This document shows, piece by piece, positions 17,893 to 27,651 of a stretch of 64,000 nucleotides of DNA; the stretch's first letter is position 1; the number at the start of each line of letters is the position of its first letter. The stretch covers positions 1,479,501-1,543,500 of the forward strand of contig NZ_CP028414.1 of NCBI RefSeq assembly GCF_000148585.2, read 5' to 3'. The position numbers and the translations under genes are program-made. The notes beneath the pieces are model-generated. The model saw only the letters and a program-made list of their open reading frames with translations. It had not been told where the DNA came from and did not search any database. Source of the stretch: Streptococcus mitis NCTC 12261 (GTDB lineage: Bacteria > Bacillota > Bacilli > Lactobacillales > Streptococcaceae).

Positions 17893-19167
17893 ATGTTAGA
17901 TATCAAACGTATTCGTACAGACTTTGATGCTGTCGCAGAAAAATTAGCTACACGTGGTGTAGATGCTGCTATCTTGAATGAGATGAAAGAAATCGATGCT
18001 AAACGTCGTGACATCTTGGTCAAGGTTGAAACTTTAAAAGCAGAACGTAACACAGTTTCTGCTGAGATTGCCCAAGCTAAGCGCAACAAGGAAAATGCAG
18101 ATGACAAGATTGCTGCCATGCAAACTCTATCTGCTGAAGTCAAAGCCTTGGATGCTGAATTGGCAGAAATCGATGCTAAATTGACAGAATTTACCACTAC
18201 TCTTCCAAATATTCCAGCTGATAGCGTTCCTGTTGGGGTTGACGAAGATGACAATGTGGAAGTTCGCCGTTGGGGTACTCCACGCGAGTTTGATTTCGAA
18301 CCTAAAGCTCACTGGGATCTGGGTGAAGACCTTGGCATCCTTGACTGGGAACGTGGTGGTAAGGTAACAGGAGCTCGCTTCCTCTTCTATAAAGGTCTCG
18401 GCGCTCGTTTGGAACGTGCTATTTACAACTTTATGTTGGATGAACATGGAAAAGAAGGCTACACTGAAGTCATCACACCTTACATGGTTAACCACGATTC
18501 TATGTTTGGTACTGGTCAATATCCAAAATTCAAGGAAGATACTTTTGAATTGAGCGACAGCAATTATGTCCTCATTCCTACAGCTGAAGTTCCTCTAACA
18601 AACTACTACCGTGATGAAATCCTTGATGGTAAAGACCTGCCAATCTACTTCACTGCTATGAGTCCTTCATTCCGTTCTGAGGCTGGTTCTGCTGGTCGTG
18701 ATACTCGTGGCTTGATTCGTTTGCACCAATTCCACAAGGTTGAAATGGTTAAATTTGCCAAACCAGAAGAATCTTACGAAGAATTGGAAAAAATGACAGC
18801 CAATGCTGAAAACATCCTTCAAAAACTTAACCTTCCATACCGTGTCGTTGCTCTCTCTACTGGAGATATGGGCTTCTCAGCTGCCAAGACTTACGACTTG
18901 GAAGTTTGGATTCCAGCACAAAATACCTACCGTGAAATCTCAAGCTGTTCAAACACAGAAGATTTCCAAGCCCGTCGTGCCCAAATCCGTTACCGTGATG
19001 AAGCAGATGGCAAGGTAAAATTGCTCCACACCTTAAACGGTTCTGGACTTGCAGTTGGACGTACAGTGGCTGCTATTCTTGAAAACTACCAAAATGAAGA
19101 TGGTTCTGTGACCATCCCAGAAGCACTTCGTCCATACATGGGTGGAGCTGAAGTTATCAAACCATAA
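17893..19167 (+). CDS. serS: Seryl-tRNA synthetase
   Basis: 424 residues from the ATG at 17893, chosen because AAAGGAG ends 5 bases upstream; an in-frame extension into the T-box leader is not credible. The N-terminal coiled-coil arm (about residues 25-105) binds the long variable arm of tRNA(Ser). The class II core shows the motif 2 region [20 protein letters not shown] and the motif 3 region [16 protein letters not shown]. The charged product regulates the gene through the T-box upstream. Confidence 0.98.
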   Translation: MLDIKRIRTDFDAVAEKLATRGVDAAILNEMKEIDAKRRDILVKVETLKAERNTVSAEIAQAKRNKENADDKIAAMQTLSAEVKALDAELAEIDAKLTEFTTTLPNIPADSVPVGVDEDDNVEVRRWGTPREFDFEPKAHWDLGEDLGILDWERGGKVTGARFLFYKGLGARLERAIYNFMLDEHGKEGYTEVITPYMVNHDSMFGTGQYPKFKEDTFELSDSNYVLIPTAEVPLTNYYRDEILDGKDLPIYFTAMSPSFRSEAGSAGRDTRGLIRLHQFHKVEMVKFAKPEESYEELEKMTANAENILQKLNLPYRVVALSTGDMGFSAAKTYDLEVWIPAQNTYREISSCSNTEDFQARRAQIRYRDEADGKVKLLHTLNGSGLAVGRTVAAILENYQNEDGSVTIPEALRPYMGGAEVIKP

Positions 19168-19169
19168 AA

Positions 19170-19205
19170 ATAAGGCCTAGCTATTTCTAGCTAGACCTTT
19201 TTTCG
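19170..19205. terminator. Shared terminator between serS and the TDT transporter
   Basis: AAGGCCTAGCTA and TAGCTAGACCTT form a 12-bp hairpin with a TTTC loop, followed by a T run on the plus strand; it can also work on the opposite strand. It overlaps the end of the convergent transporter gene. Confidence 0.75.
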
Positions 19206-20090
19206 TAACCAAATCAGATAAGCGCCTAATACAAAGAATAAAATAGTTAGACAAATAACGGTTTCAGCCACTACCAGATAATCCAGAAATGGAAGTTTCA
19301 AAATTCCCTGAGACATCTTGAGCGCGATAGCTGTGCTAATGGTTGGGAAGGGAAGGGCTGAGAAGGATGGTTGAAAGCCTTGTTTTAAAATATTGGGCAG
19401 GCGAGTTAAAACAAAGAAAAAGAAGGATTGAGAAGCCAAAATCATGACGATTAAGACCCAATTTGGTAAGCTCTCTCCTCCAACTCGAACAAGGGAAGCC
19501 AAGAGTAGAGAGAAAGGAGCACAGTAGATTCCTTCTTGCGCAAGCAAGGCTAGCGGGAGTGGATGTTTCTTTAAATCGCTATAAATAAGCGGGTAGAGAT
19601 AGAAGGTCAAGAGAAATCCAAAAATCAAGGTCACATAGGCAATTTCGATGATACCTACGAGAGGATAGGTCAAGGCTGCCACTGCTATCCCCACATAAAG
19701 CACCGTCCAGCTGGGAGTAGAGTTTACTCTCTTACATGGATAGGCAAATTTAATTGTAAAAATAACAATCAAGGCCCAATCCAAGAGAAAAGAAAACCAC
19801 CAGAGTCCTTGCGCTACTATTGGCAAATGAGGGAAAATGCGAAAGACATAAGTCGATAAAATCATCCCAGCCATGGGAAAGGTCCCCATTCCTGACAAAA
19901 GAGGAGGCTTAGTCAATTCTTGCTTGGTTTCCTTCCAACTAAACAAATGCAAAATCAGAAAGTAAATCCACAAAATCAAACCTGTCAGACTAAGCAGATG
20001 GGACAGAATCGGTAACGTATCTAACATAAGATTTCCAGCTCCTGCCAAACCTAGCAAACAACCAGAAAATACCAAGGGGAGTTTTTTCAT
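19191..20090 (-). CDS. TDT-family (TehA/malic-acid type) transporter
   Basis: 299 residues from the ATG at 20090, preceded by GGAGG; an upstream TTG contains that site and is rejected. About ten hydrophobic segments run along the whole protein, beginning LPLVFSGCLLGLAGAGNLML, the TDT (tellurite-resistance/dicarboxylate transporter) pattern shared with TehA and SLAC1 anion channels. From memory, pneumococcal homologues have been mislabelled 'exfoliative toxin'; nothing here supports a toxin. The substrate is unknown, probably an organic or inorganic anion. Confidence 0.75.
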   Translation of the reverse strand: MKKLPLVFSGCLLGLAGAGNLMLDTLPILSHLLSLTGLILWIYFLILHLFSWKETKQELTKPPLLSGMGTFPMAGMILSTYVFRIFPHLPIVAQGLWWFSFLLDWALIVIFTIKFAYPCKRVNSTPSWTVLYVGIAVAALTYPLVGIIEIAYVTLIFGFLLTFYLYPLIYSDLKKHPLPLALLAQEGIYCAPFSLLLASLVRVGGESLPNWVLIVMILASQSFFFFVLTRLPNILKQGFQPSFSALPFPTISTAIALKMSQGILKLPFLDYLVVAETVICLTILFFVLGAYLIWLRKKV

Positions 20091-20150
20091 CTTAACCTCC
20101 AATAATCATGTCAGTTTCAGTATAGCATAAAAGTGCTTAAATGAGGGGAT

Positions 20151-20182
20151 AAAAAAACGAAGTCCGATTATTTCAGACTTCA
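20151..20182 (-). terminator. Terminator after the AhpD-like gene
   Basis: On the minus strand, GAAGTC and GACTTC arms around a 10- to 11-base loop are followed by GTTTTTTT. Confidence 0.65.
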
Positions 20183-20199
20183 TTTTACTCAGATATGAA

Positions 20200-20751
20200 T
20201 TAAGCATAAGGTTGCAATTCTGGATTAATTGGGGTATTAGCTAGGTTGTTGGCATAGTTACAAAGGCTTGCTAGGCTGACACCAAGAACCACATCCAAGG
20301 CATTTTGTTGGGTGTAGCCAGCTTCTAAAAATTCAGATAAGGCTTCATCTCCTACACGACCCTTGGTATTGATAACCGCCAAGGTAAACTTAGCTAGGGT
20401 GTCCAATTTAGGATCTGTTTCAATTGGAGTACGATTGCGGAGGGCTTGCAAAAGGTCATCATTCATCTGGATTTGTTTGATTGAAAAGGCTGTGTGACCT
20501 GCGACGCAGAAGGCACAACCATTGGTTACGGCTGCTGTGATTTGCACCACTTCACGCTCAACGGGTGTCAAGCTGTTGCGACGGTTGATAGCTCCGACAG
20601 TACGGTAAGCCTCTAAAGCAGTCGGTGCATTAGCCAAGAGACCAATTAGGTTAGGAATATAGCCATTGTTATCTTTTTCTACTGTTTCAAGAACTTCTTT
20701 CACTTCTGCTGGTGCTGATTCGACTGTATGGATTGTAAATGTTGTCATCAT
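20200..20751 (-). CDS. Carboxymuconolactone decarboxylase/AhpD-like protein
   Basis: 183 residues, with the AhpD-core motif CAFCVAGH: two cysteines separated by two residues, and a histidine four residues on. This is the redox-active site of alkylhydroperoxidase-type members. It may therefore handle peroxides or another thiol-linked redox reaction; the true substrate is not known. Two ATG codons lie in tandem; the second (20748) has better spacing from AGAGG. It is a single-gene unit with its own terminator. Confidence 0.8.
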   Translation of the reverse strand: MMTTFTIHTVESAPAEVKEVLETVEKDNNGYIPNLIGLLANAPTALEAYRTVGAINRRNSLTPVEREVVQITAAVTNGCAFCVAGHTAFSIKQIQMNDDLLQALRNRTPIETDPKLDTLAKFTLAVINTKGRVGDEALSEFLEAGYTQQNALDVVLGVSLASLCNYANNLANTPINPELQPYA

Positions 20752-20850
20752 AAAACCTCTTTTTATTTTGTTGAAATCTAGTCTATCACAGATTCTATAC
20801 CGTGTATAATATATATTTTAAATTGCACTGATAGAAATTTTTTATGAAAG

Positions 20851-20876
20851 CAAAAAATCACACGAGATGTGTGATT
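20851..20876 (-). terminator. Terminator after the alanine symporter gene
   Basis: AATCACAC and GTGTGATT arms with a four-base loop, followed on the minus strand by six T. Confidence 0.85.
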
Positions 20877-20879
20877 CCA

Positions 20880-22202
20880 TTATTTATTAAAATACTTTTT
20901 AGTTTCAGCAATAACAACTGGAGATAAAACTAAGAGGGCAATCAAGTTTGGTAGAGCCATCAAAGCATTGACAATATCTGCGATAATCCAAACCATATCC
21001 AACTCGATGAATCCTCCCAGCAAGACCATGAGTACAAAAACCACACGGTAGAGCCAGATAAAGCGAACCCCAAAGAGAAACTCAAAACAACGTTCCCCGT
21101 AATAGTTCCAACCTAGAATCGTTGTAAAGGCAAAGAGCACAAGGAAGATGGTCAAAAGGGCAGGTCCAAAGTGTGAAAAGACTGTTGAGAAGGCTGACTG
21201 AGTCAAAGCCACCCCATTCAAGTCACCACTCCAAACACCAGTTACCAAGATGGTCAAACCAGTCAGAGTACAGATGATGAGGGTGTCAATAAAGGTTCCT
21301 GTCATGGAAATCAAGCCCTGCTCTACCGGTTCATTTGTCTTAGCGGCAGCAGCTGCAATGGGAGCAGAACCCAGACCAGATTCGTTTGAAAACACACCAC
21401 GCGCTACACCATTTTGAATAGCCATTCGAATGCTAGCACCTGCAAATCCACCTACCGCAGCAACAGGACTAAATGCTGATGTCAAGATTAAAGCGATTGT
21501 AGCAGGGATTTTCCCAATATTAAAGAAAATAACTGTAAGAGTTCCCAAAATATAGATGATGGCCATAAAAGGAACAACGGTAGTTGAAACCTTTGAAATG
21601 GACTTGAGTCCACCAAAGACTGCAATCGCTACAAATACAGACAACACAAGAGCTGTGATTGCTGGCGAAATAGTTGTTGTATTCTGGATAGATTCTGTAA
21701 TCGAGTTGACCTGGGTGAAGGTCCCGATCCCCAATAAAGCCACTAAGACACCTGCCAGGGCAAAGAAGATAGCAAGGGGACGCCACTTTTCTCCCATCCC
21801 TAGAAGGATATAGTGCATCGGACCTCCCGCTACTGCACCATGGTCATCCTTGGTACGGTATTTGATAGCTAGTAGTCCTTCCGCATACTTGGTAGCCATT
21901 CCAAAGAAAGCGGCCATCCACATCCAAAAGAGGGCTCCTGGGCCACCGACCTTGATAGCCGTCGCCACCCCGATAATATTTCCCGTACCAACTGTCGCTG
22001 CTAGGGCTGTACACAAGGCCGCAAAGCTGGATACATCGCCATGCCCCTTGTCCTTAGTAAAAATAAGCTGAAAGGCCTTAGGCAAACGCAAAACCTGCAA
22101 GAGGCCTAGACGAGCAGTTAGGTAAATCCCTGTCCCGACCAATAGAATCAAGAGGGGTGGACCCCAAGCAAAAGCATCAATTGATTTAAGCAATTCTAAC
22201 AT
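20880..22202 (-). CDS. Sodium:alanine/glycine symporter (AgcS family)
   Basis: 440 residues with about 8-11 membrane segments. Family marks include LCTALAATVGTGNIIGVATA near residue 62, FWMWMAAFFGMATKYAEG, and NESGLGSAPIAAAAA. It should import alanine or glycine with sodium. The glycine riboswitch just upstream points to glycine as a physiological substrate. The start is supported by AGGAGAAGG before the ATG. Confidence 0.93.
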   Translation of the reverse strand: MLELLKSIDAFAWGPPLLILLVGTGIYLTARLGLLQVLRLPKAFQLIFTKDKGHGDVSSFAALCTALAATVGTGNIIGVATAIKVGGPGALFWMWMAAFFGMATKYAEGLLAIKYRTKDDHGAVAGGPMHYILLGMGEKWRPLAIFFALAGVLVALLGIGTFTQVNSITESIQNTTTISPAITALVLSVFVAIAVFGGLKSISKVSTTVVPFMAIIYILGTLTVIFFNIGKIPATIALILTSAFSPVAAVGGFAGASIRMAIQNGVARGVFSNESGLGSAPIAAAAAKTNEPVEQGLISMTGTFIDTLIICTLTGLTILVTGVWSGDLNGVALTQSAFSTVFSHFGPALLTIFLVLFAFTTILGWNYYGERCFEFLFGVRFIWLYRVVFVLMVLLGGFIELDMVWIIADIVNALMALPNLIALLVLSPVVIAETKKYFNK

Positions 22203-22223
22203 TTCCTTCTCCTATCTTTTCAA

Positions 22224-22260
22224 CCCCAAAAGAAAGAGCACATGCAAGATACATGTACTC
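22224..22260 (-). terminator. Expression-platform hairpin of the glycine riboswitch
   Basis: On the minus strand, GAGTACATG and CATGTGCTC arms (22236-22260, one G-U pair, six-base loop) are followed by TTTCTTTT. It lies between the aptamer and the symporter start, so it is the likely switch that stops transcription. Confidence 0.7.
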
Positions 22261-22296
22261 TGGAATGCTTAGATAAATGCTAAAAAGCGGTCTATC

Positions 22297-22385
22297 CTAG
22301 CTCTGTCCTTTTACCTGAGAGTTTGAGCAGTTGCCTGCCTTGCCCCTTCGGTGCCTTTACGGTCTCTCCAGAGTTCCGTCCATTT
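22297..22385 (-). promoter_or_regulatory. Glycine riboswitch, single aptamer, upstream of the symporter
   Basis: The minus strand reads GGAGAGACC, then ACCGAAGGGGCAA, then CTCTCAGG and AAAAGGACAGAG, the conserved gcvT-type core. Only one aptamer is visible; the sequence further upstream lacks a second core. It is downstream of a strong promoter (22458-22486) and upstream of a terminator-like hairpin. It lies in the 342-base gene-free stretch 22203-22544. Confidence 0.93.
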
Positions 22386-22457
22386 ACAGTCATGGAAAAT
22401 CAAACGATTCCCCACTTCTATTAAACTTCATTCGGTGTTGGTATTTAATTGATTCTT

Positions 22458-22486
22458 ATTTTACAAAAAATGTTGGCTTTTGTCAA
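22458..22486 (-). promoter_or_regulatory. Promoter of the riboswitch-symporter transcript
   Basis: On the minus strand, -35 TTGACA (22481-22486) and -10 TAAAAT (22458-22463), 17-base spacer. Confidence 0.85.
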
Positions 22487-22544
22487 TGTGTTTATTAGTA
22501 AAACTTAATTCAACAGTTTTTACTGTATAAAGCTCGGAATACTT

Positions 22545-24881
22545 CTATCCTTTAAACGTCACAATGGTCGCACCACTGCCTCCAGCATTTTGCGGGGCAT
22601 AGCCGAAACTCTTGACATGTTTGTTTCTTTGTAGGTATTTAGTGACACCTTCACGGATGACACCTGTTCCGATACCATGGATGATATCAACTTGAGCCAT
22701 ATTATTAAGCAAGGCTTGGTCGATAAAGGCATCTAGCTCATTCATGGCCTCTTCATAACGTTTGCCTCGAAGGTCCAGTCTGGCTTGTGGTCCACGACCA
22801 GAAGTTCGTTTCACAACATTGACCTGTTTCTTCTTGACTTGCTTTTCTTGCTGGGCTTGAACAAGGTCAAATTCTTTCTCTTCTAAAGTCATCTTAATCA
22901 AGCCAACTTGGGCTTCCCAGCGACCGTCCTTGAGTTGACTGATCAAGGTACCACGCTGACCGTAACTGAGAACCACGATATCATCTCCCACCTTTGGAGC
23001 TCGTTTTTTCTTGGCCTTTTGAAGAACCTTGTTTTTAGACAAATCTACTTTTTCAGGAGCCAATTTTTTCAACTTGGCTTTGGCTTCAATGATTTCGTGG
23101 GGCTTGAGTTGAGATTTACTGTGGAGATTTTTGAGAATCTGGTCACTCTCACTGAGGGCCATGTCCACAATCTCAGCAGCCTGTTCACGCGCCTTGTTAA
23201 GCTCGGTTTCCTTTTCACGATTGAGCTCATTGTAGAGCTTTTTGAGAGCACGGTTCATCTTAAGATTTTCTTGCTCCACCTCACGGATATTGTCCAAGCG
23301 TTTGCGACTTTCTAGCGTCTGCTCTTCCAGTTGTTCAATGATTCGGTTGACATCATTGTCCTGATTGACCTGCTGACTGGCATCTCCTACGATAACTTCA
23401 GATAATCCTAAACGTTTAGCAATTTCAAAAGCATTGCTTCGACCAGGCACACCCTGCATAAAGCGATAGGTCGGGCGTAGAGTCGCAGTATCAAACTCCA
23501 TGCTGGCATTTTGCACAAAGGCTGTCTCGATACCATAGGCCTTGAGTTCTGGATAGTGGGTGGTCGCCATTGTCTTGACTTGACGCAGGCGAAGGTCTTC
23601 CAGAATAGCCATGGCAAGAGCAGCTCCTTCTTGAGGGTCTGTACCAGCTCCCAACTCATCCAAGAGTAAAAGTGAATGTTGGTTAACCTTGCCAAGAATA
23701 TCCACAATATTGGTCATGTGGCTAGAGAAGGTAGACAAGCTCTGTTCAATAGATTGCTCATCTCCAATATCGGCAAAGATTTCTTCAAAAATACCAACAC
23801 GGCTTCCCTTATCTGCCAAAATCGGCAAACCTGACTGGGCCATAACCTGTGTCAAGCCCAGAGTTTTAAGCATGATGGTCTTCCCACCTGTATTGGGACC
23901 TGTAATGACAATGGCTGTTAAATCTTGACCAAAATGGACATCATTTGCGACGGCATTTTTGACCAAAGGGTGGCAGACATGGAGCAGTTGAATCTCCTGA
24001 TTTTCTGACAGCTGAGGAACGACTGCTTGCCTTTCTTGGATAAAACGAACCTTGGCACGAATCAAGTCCAGATGGCCGATAATCCAAGCATCATTGGCAA
24101 TCTCAGCCGCATGAGGGCGGACACGTTCAGAAATTTCTTGGAGAATGCGAAGCATTTCATAGCGCTCATCTGCTCGCAAACTAGCAATCTCTTCGCTCAG
24201 TTTGACCACCTCACGGGGTTCGATATAGACGGTGTTTCCGCTGGCAGAAATATCATGAACGACACCTGCAATCTTATTGCGGTAGGTGTTTTTAACTGGT
24301 AAAACCTGACGGCCATTTCTGCTGGCAACAATACCTTCCGTCAACATCTGCGCTTTTTGCTTGAGCAGGTCCTGCAAAACATCACGGACCTGACTCTCGC
24401 TATCATGGATTTTTCGACGGATTCGCGCCAATTCTTCACTGGCAAAATTTTCAATGAAACCTGCATCATTAAAGGCTTGGAGATTTCCTTGTAATTGCGG
24501 AAAATCGTGTAATTTTTCAAACCAAAGGGCTAATTCTTCCAAGCTGACATTTTCCAGATTATCATAAAAACTTTGTAGTTCTCTGCTAGAAAGAAGCACG
24601 CGCTTCAAAAGTAGGAACTCCTCGATATTGAGGTCCGCTCCCATCTCCAACCGCTTGCAGACTCCTGCGATTTCCTTGGTTGCAAGAATGGTAAAATGCG
24701 GTTGCTCAACAAAAAGAGCCTGCATTTCCTTCATCTCAGCAAACGCCTGTTTAATTTTATCCGCTTTAGCAGTCGGAGCCAGCTGTCTCAATTGCTCCAA
24801 GCCCTGCTCGGTCAACAAATGAGGCTCAAACAAGGCCTTGACCTTATTGAACTCTAATGTTTCTAATATTTTCTTATTCAT
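22545..24881 (-). CDS. mutS2: MutS2 endonuclease/ATPase
   Basis: 778 residues. It has a MutS-like core and clamp without the mismatch-recognition domain. The ATPase carries the Walker A GPNTGGKT (about residue 333) and Walker [11 protein letters not shown] long coiled coil covers about residues 510-600, and a C-terminal Smr nuclease domain has [11 protein letters not shown] and [12 protein letters not shown]. MutS2 suppresses recombination and, in recent work on Bacillus, splits collided ribosomes. It is downstream of zapA and cvpA in the same direction with a 102-base gap. Confidence 0.96.
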   Translation of the reverse strand: MNKKILETLEFNKVKALFEPHLLTEQGLEQLRQLAPTAKADKIKQAFAEMKEMQALFVEQPHFTILATKEIAGVCKRLEMGADLNIEEFLLLKRVLLSSRELQSFYDNLENVSLEELALWFEKLHDFPQLQGNLQAFNDAGFIENFASEELARIRRKIHDSESQVRDVLQDLLKQKAQMLTEGIVASRNGRQVLPVKNTYRNKIAGVVHDISASGNTVYIEPREVVKLSEEIASLRADERYEMLRILQEISERVRPHAAEIANDAWIIGHLDLIRAKVRFIQERQAVVPQLSENQEIQLLHVCHPLVKNAVANDVHFGQDLTAIVITGPNTGGKTIMLKTLGLTQVMAQSGLPILADKGSRVGIFEEIFADIGDEQSIEQSLSTFSSHMTNIVDILGKVNQHSLLLLDELGAGTDPQEGAALAMAILEDLRLRQVKTMATTHYPELKAYGIETAFVQNASMEFDTATLRPTYRFMQGVPGRSNAFEIAKRLGLSEVIVGDASQQVNQDNDVNRIIEQLEEQTLESRKRLDNIREVEQENLKMNRALKKLYNELNREKETELNKAREQAAEIVDMALSESDQILKNLHSKSQLKPHEIIEAKAKLKKLAPEKVDLSKNKVLQKAKKKRAPKVGDDIVVLSYGQRGTLISQLKDGRWEAQVGLIKMTLEEKEFDLVQAQQEKQVKKKQVNVVKRTSGRGPQARLDLRGKRYEEAMNELDAFIDQALLNNMAQVDIIHGIGTGVIREGVTKYLQRNKHVKSFGYAPQNAGGSGATIVTFKG

Positions 24882-24956
24882 CTTTATTTCCTTGTCTTTG
24901 AATGTCTAGGTGTGGTAGCTTTTTACATTCTGATAGATTCTAGTCAATCTGTAAAC

Positions 24957-24985
24957 AAAGGGCTAGGAAAACTCCTGCCCTTTTT
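24957..24985 (-). terminator. Weak terminator between cvpA and mutS2
   Basis: GGGCAGGA and TCCTAGCCC arms around GTTT on the minus strand, then TTTGTTT. The T run is interrupted, so read-through into mutS2 is likely. Confidence 0.45.
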
Positions 24986-25532
24986 ATCCGATTAAATTTG
25001 TCACCCAGATTTGTTTGAGCCAACTGGTTGTTACCGGTATGCTCTGGATGATGTGTTTTGCGACGATACTCTTTTCAAGAGGATTTTGTATAACTGCCAT
25101 GGGGATGGTCGCCAAGATGGTCAAGGCCATTTGCAAGACAAATAAGGTCACCAACATGGACAAGATCCCTGCTGAAACTTGGAACAACTTACCACCCAGT
25201 TTTTTACTAGGAAGTAAGTGCAAAAGGAGACCAAGCAAACGACCGATGCTATAGACAATCCCAAATACAAGCAAGTAGCCGATCCCTGCGTAAAAGACCT
25301 TATCCAACTGAAAGAGTTGATCCGATGGGAAAAAGAAAGTTCCCTGACCTTCCTGCGGATTTGCATAAGGGAGCAGCAAATGAAATTGCTCTCCAAGTCC
25401 CTTATAAAACTGGCCAGCCACAAAAGCCGATGCCATGGCTGAAATCAGGTAATAAACCTGTAAGAGCAGGCCTCTCCGATAGCCGATATAAAATCCCCAA
25501 GCCAAGACCAATAGAAGAAAGAATGAAATCAT
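24984..25532 (-). CDS. CvpA-family membrane protein
   Basis: 182 residues with about four membrane segments, including ISFFLLLVLAWGFYIGYRRG at the N-terminus, the CvpA (colicin V production) family pattern. The family has been linked to envelope integrity, but the mechanism is unknown. It overlaps zapA by 4 bases (ATGA) and precedes mutS2, an order typical of Firmicutes. Confidence 0.88.
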   Translation of the reverse strand: MISFFLLLVLAWGFYIGYRRGLLLQVYYLISAMASAFVAGQFYKGLGEQFHLLLPYANPQEGQGTFFFPSDQLFQLDKVFYAGIGYLLVFGIVYSIGRLLGLLLHLLPSKKLGGKLFQVSAGILSMLVTLFVLQMALTILATIPMAVIQNPLEKSIVAKHIIQSIPVTTSWLKQIWVTNLIG

Positions 25533-25831
25533 AAGGAATCCTCAATCTTGCTCTGTTCTTGCTTGCAAGTCACGAGCTTGTGACGGAGTTCTTCTAATTC
25601 TTGCTCCTTATCATCAAATTCAATCTCACGGCTGAGTTGAGTTGACAAACAGTTGACTGCCAACAAAAGAGCGATTGTTTCATCATCTGCACTAGGCATT
25701 TGTTCTTTAATTGCTTGGTATTTTTCTGTCGCAACCTTAGCGATTTCCTCCATAAAGAGATTATCATGCTCGCTTGTCAAGGTTAGTGATTTTTTTCCGA
25801 ATGTAAATTTGAACCGATTTAGATTTGCCAT
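25529..25831 (-). CDS. zapA: Cell division protein ZapA
   Basis: 100 residues from the ATG at 25831; GAGGTGA upstream is the ribosome-binding site, so the GTG inside it is rejected as start. The N-terminal beta-rich ZapA head (NRFKFTFGKKSLTLTSE) is followed by a coiled coil from about residue 60. ZapA bundles FtsZ filaments at mid-cell. It heads the zapA-cvpA-mutS2 unit with a clear promoter. Confidence 0.88.
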   Translation of the reverse strand: MANLNRFKFTFGKKSLTLTSEHDNLFMEEIAKVATEKYQAIKEQMPSADDETIALLLAVNCLSTQLSREIEFDDKEQELEELRHKLVTCKQEQSKIEDSL

Positions 25832-25848
25832 AAAATTCACCTCACGAT

Positions 25849-25877
25849 ATTATACCAAAATTCGCTAATTTTGTCAG
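25849..25877 (-). promoter_or_regulatory. zapA promoter
   Basis: On the minus strand, CTGACA (25872-25877), 17-base spacer, and TATAAT (25849-25854) with an upstream TG. It diverges from the rnhC promoter. Confidence 0.8.
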
Positions 25878-25904
25878 TTTTTACAAATTTGCCTGCTTTT
25901 ATGA

Positions 25905-25910
25905 TACAAT
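25905..25910 (+). promoter_or_regulatory. rnhC -10 box, seven bases before the start codon
   Basis: TACAAT preceded by TGA gives an extended -10. The rnhC ATG begins at 25918, so the predicted RNA start falls on or one base before the A of ATG. No ribosome-binding site is present. Confidence 0.65.
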
Positions 25911-25917
25911 AGAAACT

Positions 25918-26799
25918 ATGGCAAGTATAACACTCACACCAAGTGAAAAGGAGATTCAGGCTTTTCTTGAACACTATCAAACCAGTCTAGCTCCCAGCAA
26001 GAATCCCTATATTCGCTACTTTTTGCGACTACCTCAAGCAACGGCTTCTATCTATACTTCTGGAAAGGTCTTGCTTCAGGGTGAAGGAGCTGAGAAATAC
26101 GCTCGTTTCTTTGGATATCAAGTTGTAGAGGAAAACAGGGGACAAAATTTCCCTTTAATTGGGACAGATGAGGTGGGAAATGGTTCCTACTTTGGTGGGC
26201 TTGCAGTTGTGGCTTCCTTTGTCACACCTGACCAGCATGCCTTCTTGCGAAAACTTGGTGTGGGGGATTCTAAAACTCTGACCGACCTAAAAATCCGTCA
26301 GATTGCCCCTATCCTCAAAGAAAAAATCCAGCACCAGGCACTGCTGCTCTCACCAAGCAAGTACAACGAGGTCATCGGAGACCGCTACAACGCTGTTTCG
26401 GTTAAGGTTGCCCTCCATAATCAGGCTATCTATCTCCTCCTTAAAAAAGGTCTTCAGCCTGAGAAAATTGTGATTGATGCCTTTACCAGTGCTAAAAATT
26501 ATGACAAGTACTTGGCACAAGAGGCCAATCGTTTCAGCAATCCTATCAGCCTAGAAGAAAAGGCTGAGGGCAAATACTTGGCTGTCGCAGTTTCTTCTAT
26601 CATTGCGCGTGATCTCTTTCTGGAAAATCTAGAAAATCTGGGACGAGAACTGGGCTATCAACTTCCAAGTGGAGCTGGAACGGCATCTGACAAGGTGGCT
26701 AGCCAGATTTTGCAAGCCTATGGTATGCAGGGACTTAACTTCTGCGCCAAACTGCACTTTAAAAATACTGAAAAAGCGAAAAAACGCTTAGAAAGGTAA
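25918..26799 (+). CDS. rnhC: Ribonuclease HIII
   Basis: 293 residues. The N-terminal TBP-like substrate-binding domain (about 1-80) is followed by the RNase H fold with [13 protein letters not shown], the first catalytic Asp-Glu pair, and [15 protein letters not shown] further on. It cleaves the RNA strand of RNA:DNA hybrids. No ribosome-binding site lies before the ATG and the -10 box is immediately upstream, so the mRNA is probably leaderless. lepB follows after 3 bases. Confidence 0.95.
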   Translation: MASITLTPSEKEIQAFLEHYQTSLAPSKNPYIRYFLRLPQATASIYTSGKVLLQGEGAEKYARFFGYQVVEENRGQNFPLIGTDEVGNGSYFGGLAVVASFVTPDQHAFLRKLGVGDSKTLTDLKIRQIAPILKEKIQHQALLLSPSKYNEVIGDRYNAVSVKVALHNQAIYLLLKKGLQPEKIVIDAFTSAKNYDKYLAQEANRFSNPISLEEKAEGKYLAVAVSSIIARDLFLENLENLGRELGYQLPSGAGTASDKVASQILQAYGMQGLNFCAKLHFKNTEKAKKRLER

Positions 26800-26802
26800 G
26801 TT

Positions 26803-27417
26803 ATGTATTCTTTTAAAACATTTCTAAAAGAGTGGGGATTGTTCCTCCTGATTCTGTCATTACTAGCTTTGAGCCGTATCTTTTTTTGGAGTAATGTCCG
26901 CGTAGAAGGACATTCCATGGATCCGACTCTAGCGGATGGCGAAATCCTCTTTGTTGTTAAGCACCTTCCTATTGACCGTTTTGATATCGTGGTGGCCCAT
27001 GAGGAAGATGGCAATAAAGACATCGTCAAGCGTGTCATCGGAATGCCTGGCGATACCGTCCGTTATGAAAATGATAAACTTTACATCAATGATAAAGAGA
27101 CGGATGAGCCTTACTTAGCTGACTACATCAAACGTTTCAAGGATGACAAACTCCAAAGCACCTACTCAGGCAAGGGCTTTGAAGGAAATAAAGGAACTTT
27201 CTTTAGAAGTATCGCTCAAAAAGCCCAAGCCTTCACAGTTGATGTCAACTATAACACCAACTTTAGCTTTACTGTCCCAGAAGGAGAATACCTTCTCCTC
27301 GGAGACGACCGCCTGGTTTCTAGCGACAGCCGCCACGTAGGTACCTTCAAAGCAAAAGATATCACAGGGGAAGCTAAATTCCGCTTCTGGCCAATCACCC
27401 GTATCGGAACATTTTAA
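26803..27417 (+). CDS. lepB: Signal peptidase I
   Basis: 204 residues. One N-terminal membrane anchor covers about residues 11-30. The catalytic dyad is Ser38 in GHSMDPTL and Lys76 in IVKRVIGMPGD; the GDDRLVSSDSRHVG segment near the C-terminus is box E. It cuts signal peptides of exported proteins on the outer membrane face. It is co-transcribed with rnhC (3-base gap). Confidence 0.97.
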   Translation: MYSFKTFLKEWGLFLLILSLLALSRIFFWSNVRVEGHSMDPTLADGEILFVVKHLPIDRFDIVVAHEEDGNKDIVKRVIGMPGDTVRYENDKLYINDKETDEPYLADYIKRFKDDKLQSTYSGKGFEGNKGTFFRSIAQKAQAFTVDVNYNTNFSFTVPEGEYLLLGDDRLVSSDSRHVGTFKAKDITGEAKFRFWPITRIGTF

Positions 27418-27423
27418 GAGACC

Positions 27424-27462
27424 TAAGAGGCCGAGAATCAAGAATCTCAGCCTCTTCTTCTA
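27424..27462 (+). terminator. Terminator after lepB
   Basis: AAGAGGC...GAGA and TCTC..GCCTCTT arms make an imperfect hairpin followed by a C/T-rich run. Confidence 0.6.
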
Positions 27463-27515
27463 TCGTAAGAAGATGATTATTCTCTACCCAGTCTAACTAG
27501 GATAGAAACAAAGTT

Positions 27516-27620
27516 ATACTCAATGAAAATCAAAGAGCAAACTAGGAAGCTAGCCGCAGGCTGTACTTGAGTACGGCAAGGCGAAACTGACGTGGTTTGA
27601 ATTTGATTTTCGAAGAGTAT
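27516..27620. repeat. BOX element (A-C type, no boxB), upstream of recD2
   Basis: 105 bp starting ATACTCAATGAAAATCAAAG and ending GATTTTCGAAGAGTAT. It has boxC and boxA joined directly through GCAGGCTGTACTTGAGTACGGCAAGGCG. It ends 31 bases before the recD2 start, so it forms most of the recD2 leader or promoter region. Confidence 0.9.
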
Positions 27621-27651
27621 TAACTCTCACCTATTTATGCAAAGGAATCTT

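Noticed and set aside
19191-20090. Exfoliative toxin
   Set aside because: A label sometimes given to homologues; the protein is a multi-span membrane transporter with no protease features.
22386-22450. A second glycine aptamer upstream of the first
   Set aside because: No GGAGAG or CTCTCAGG core is present there; the sequence is ordinary leader.
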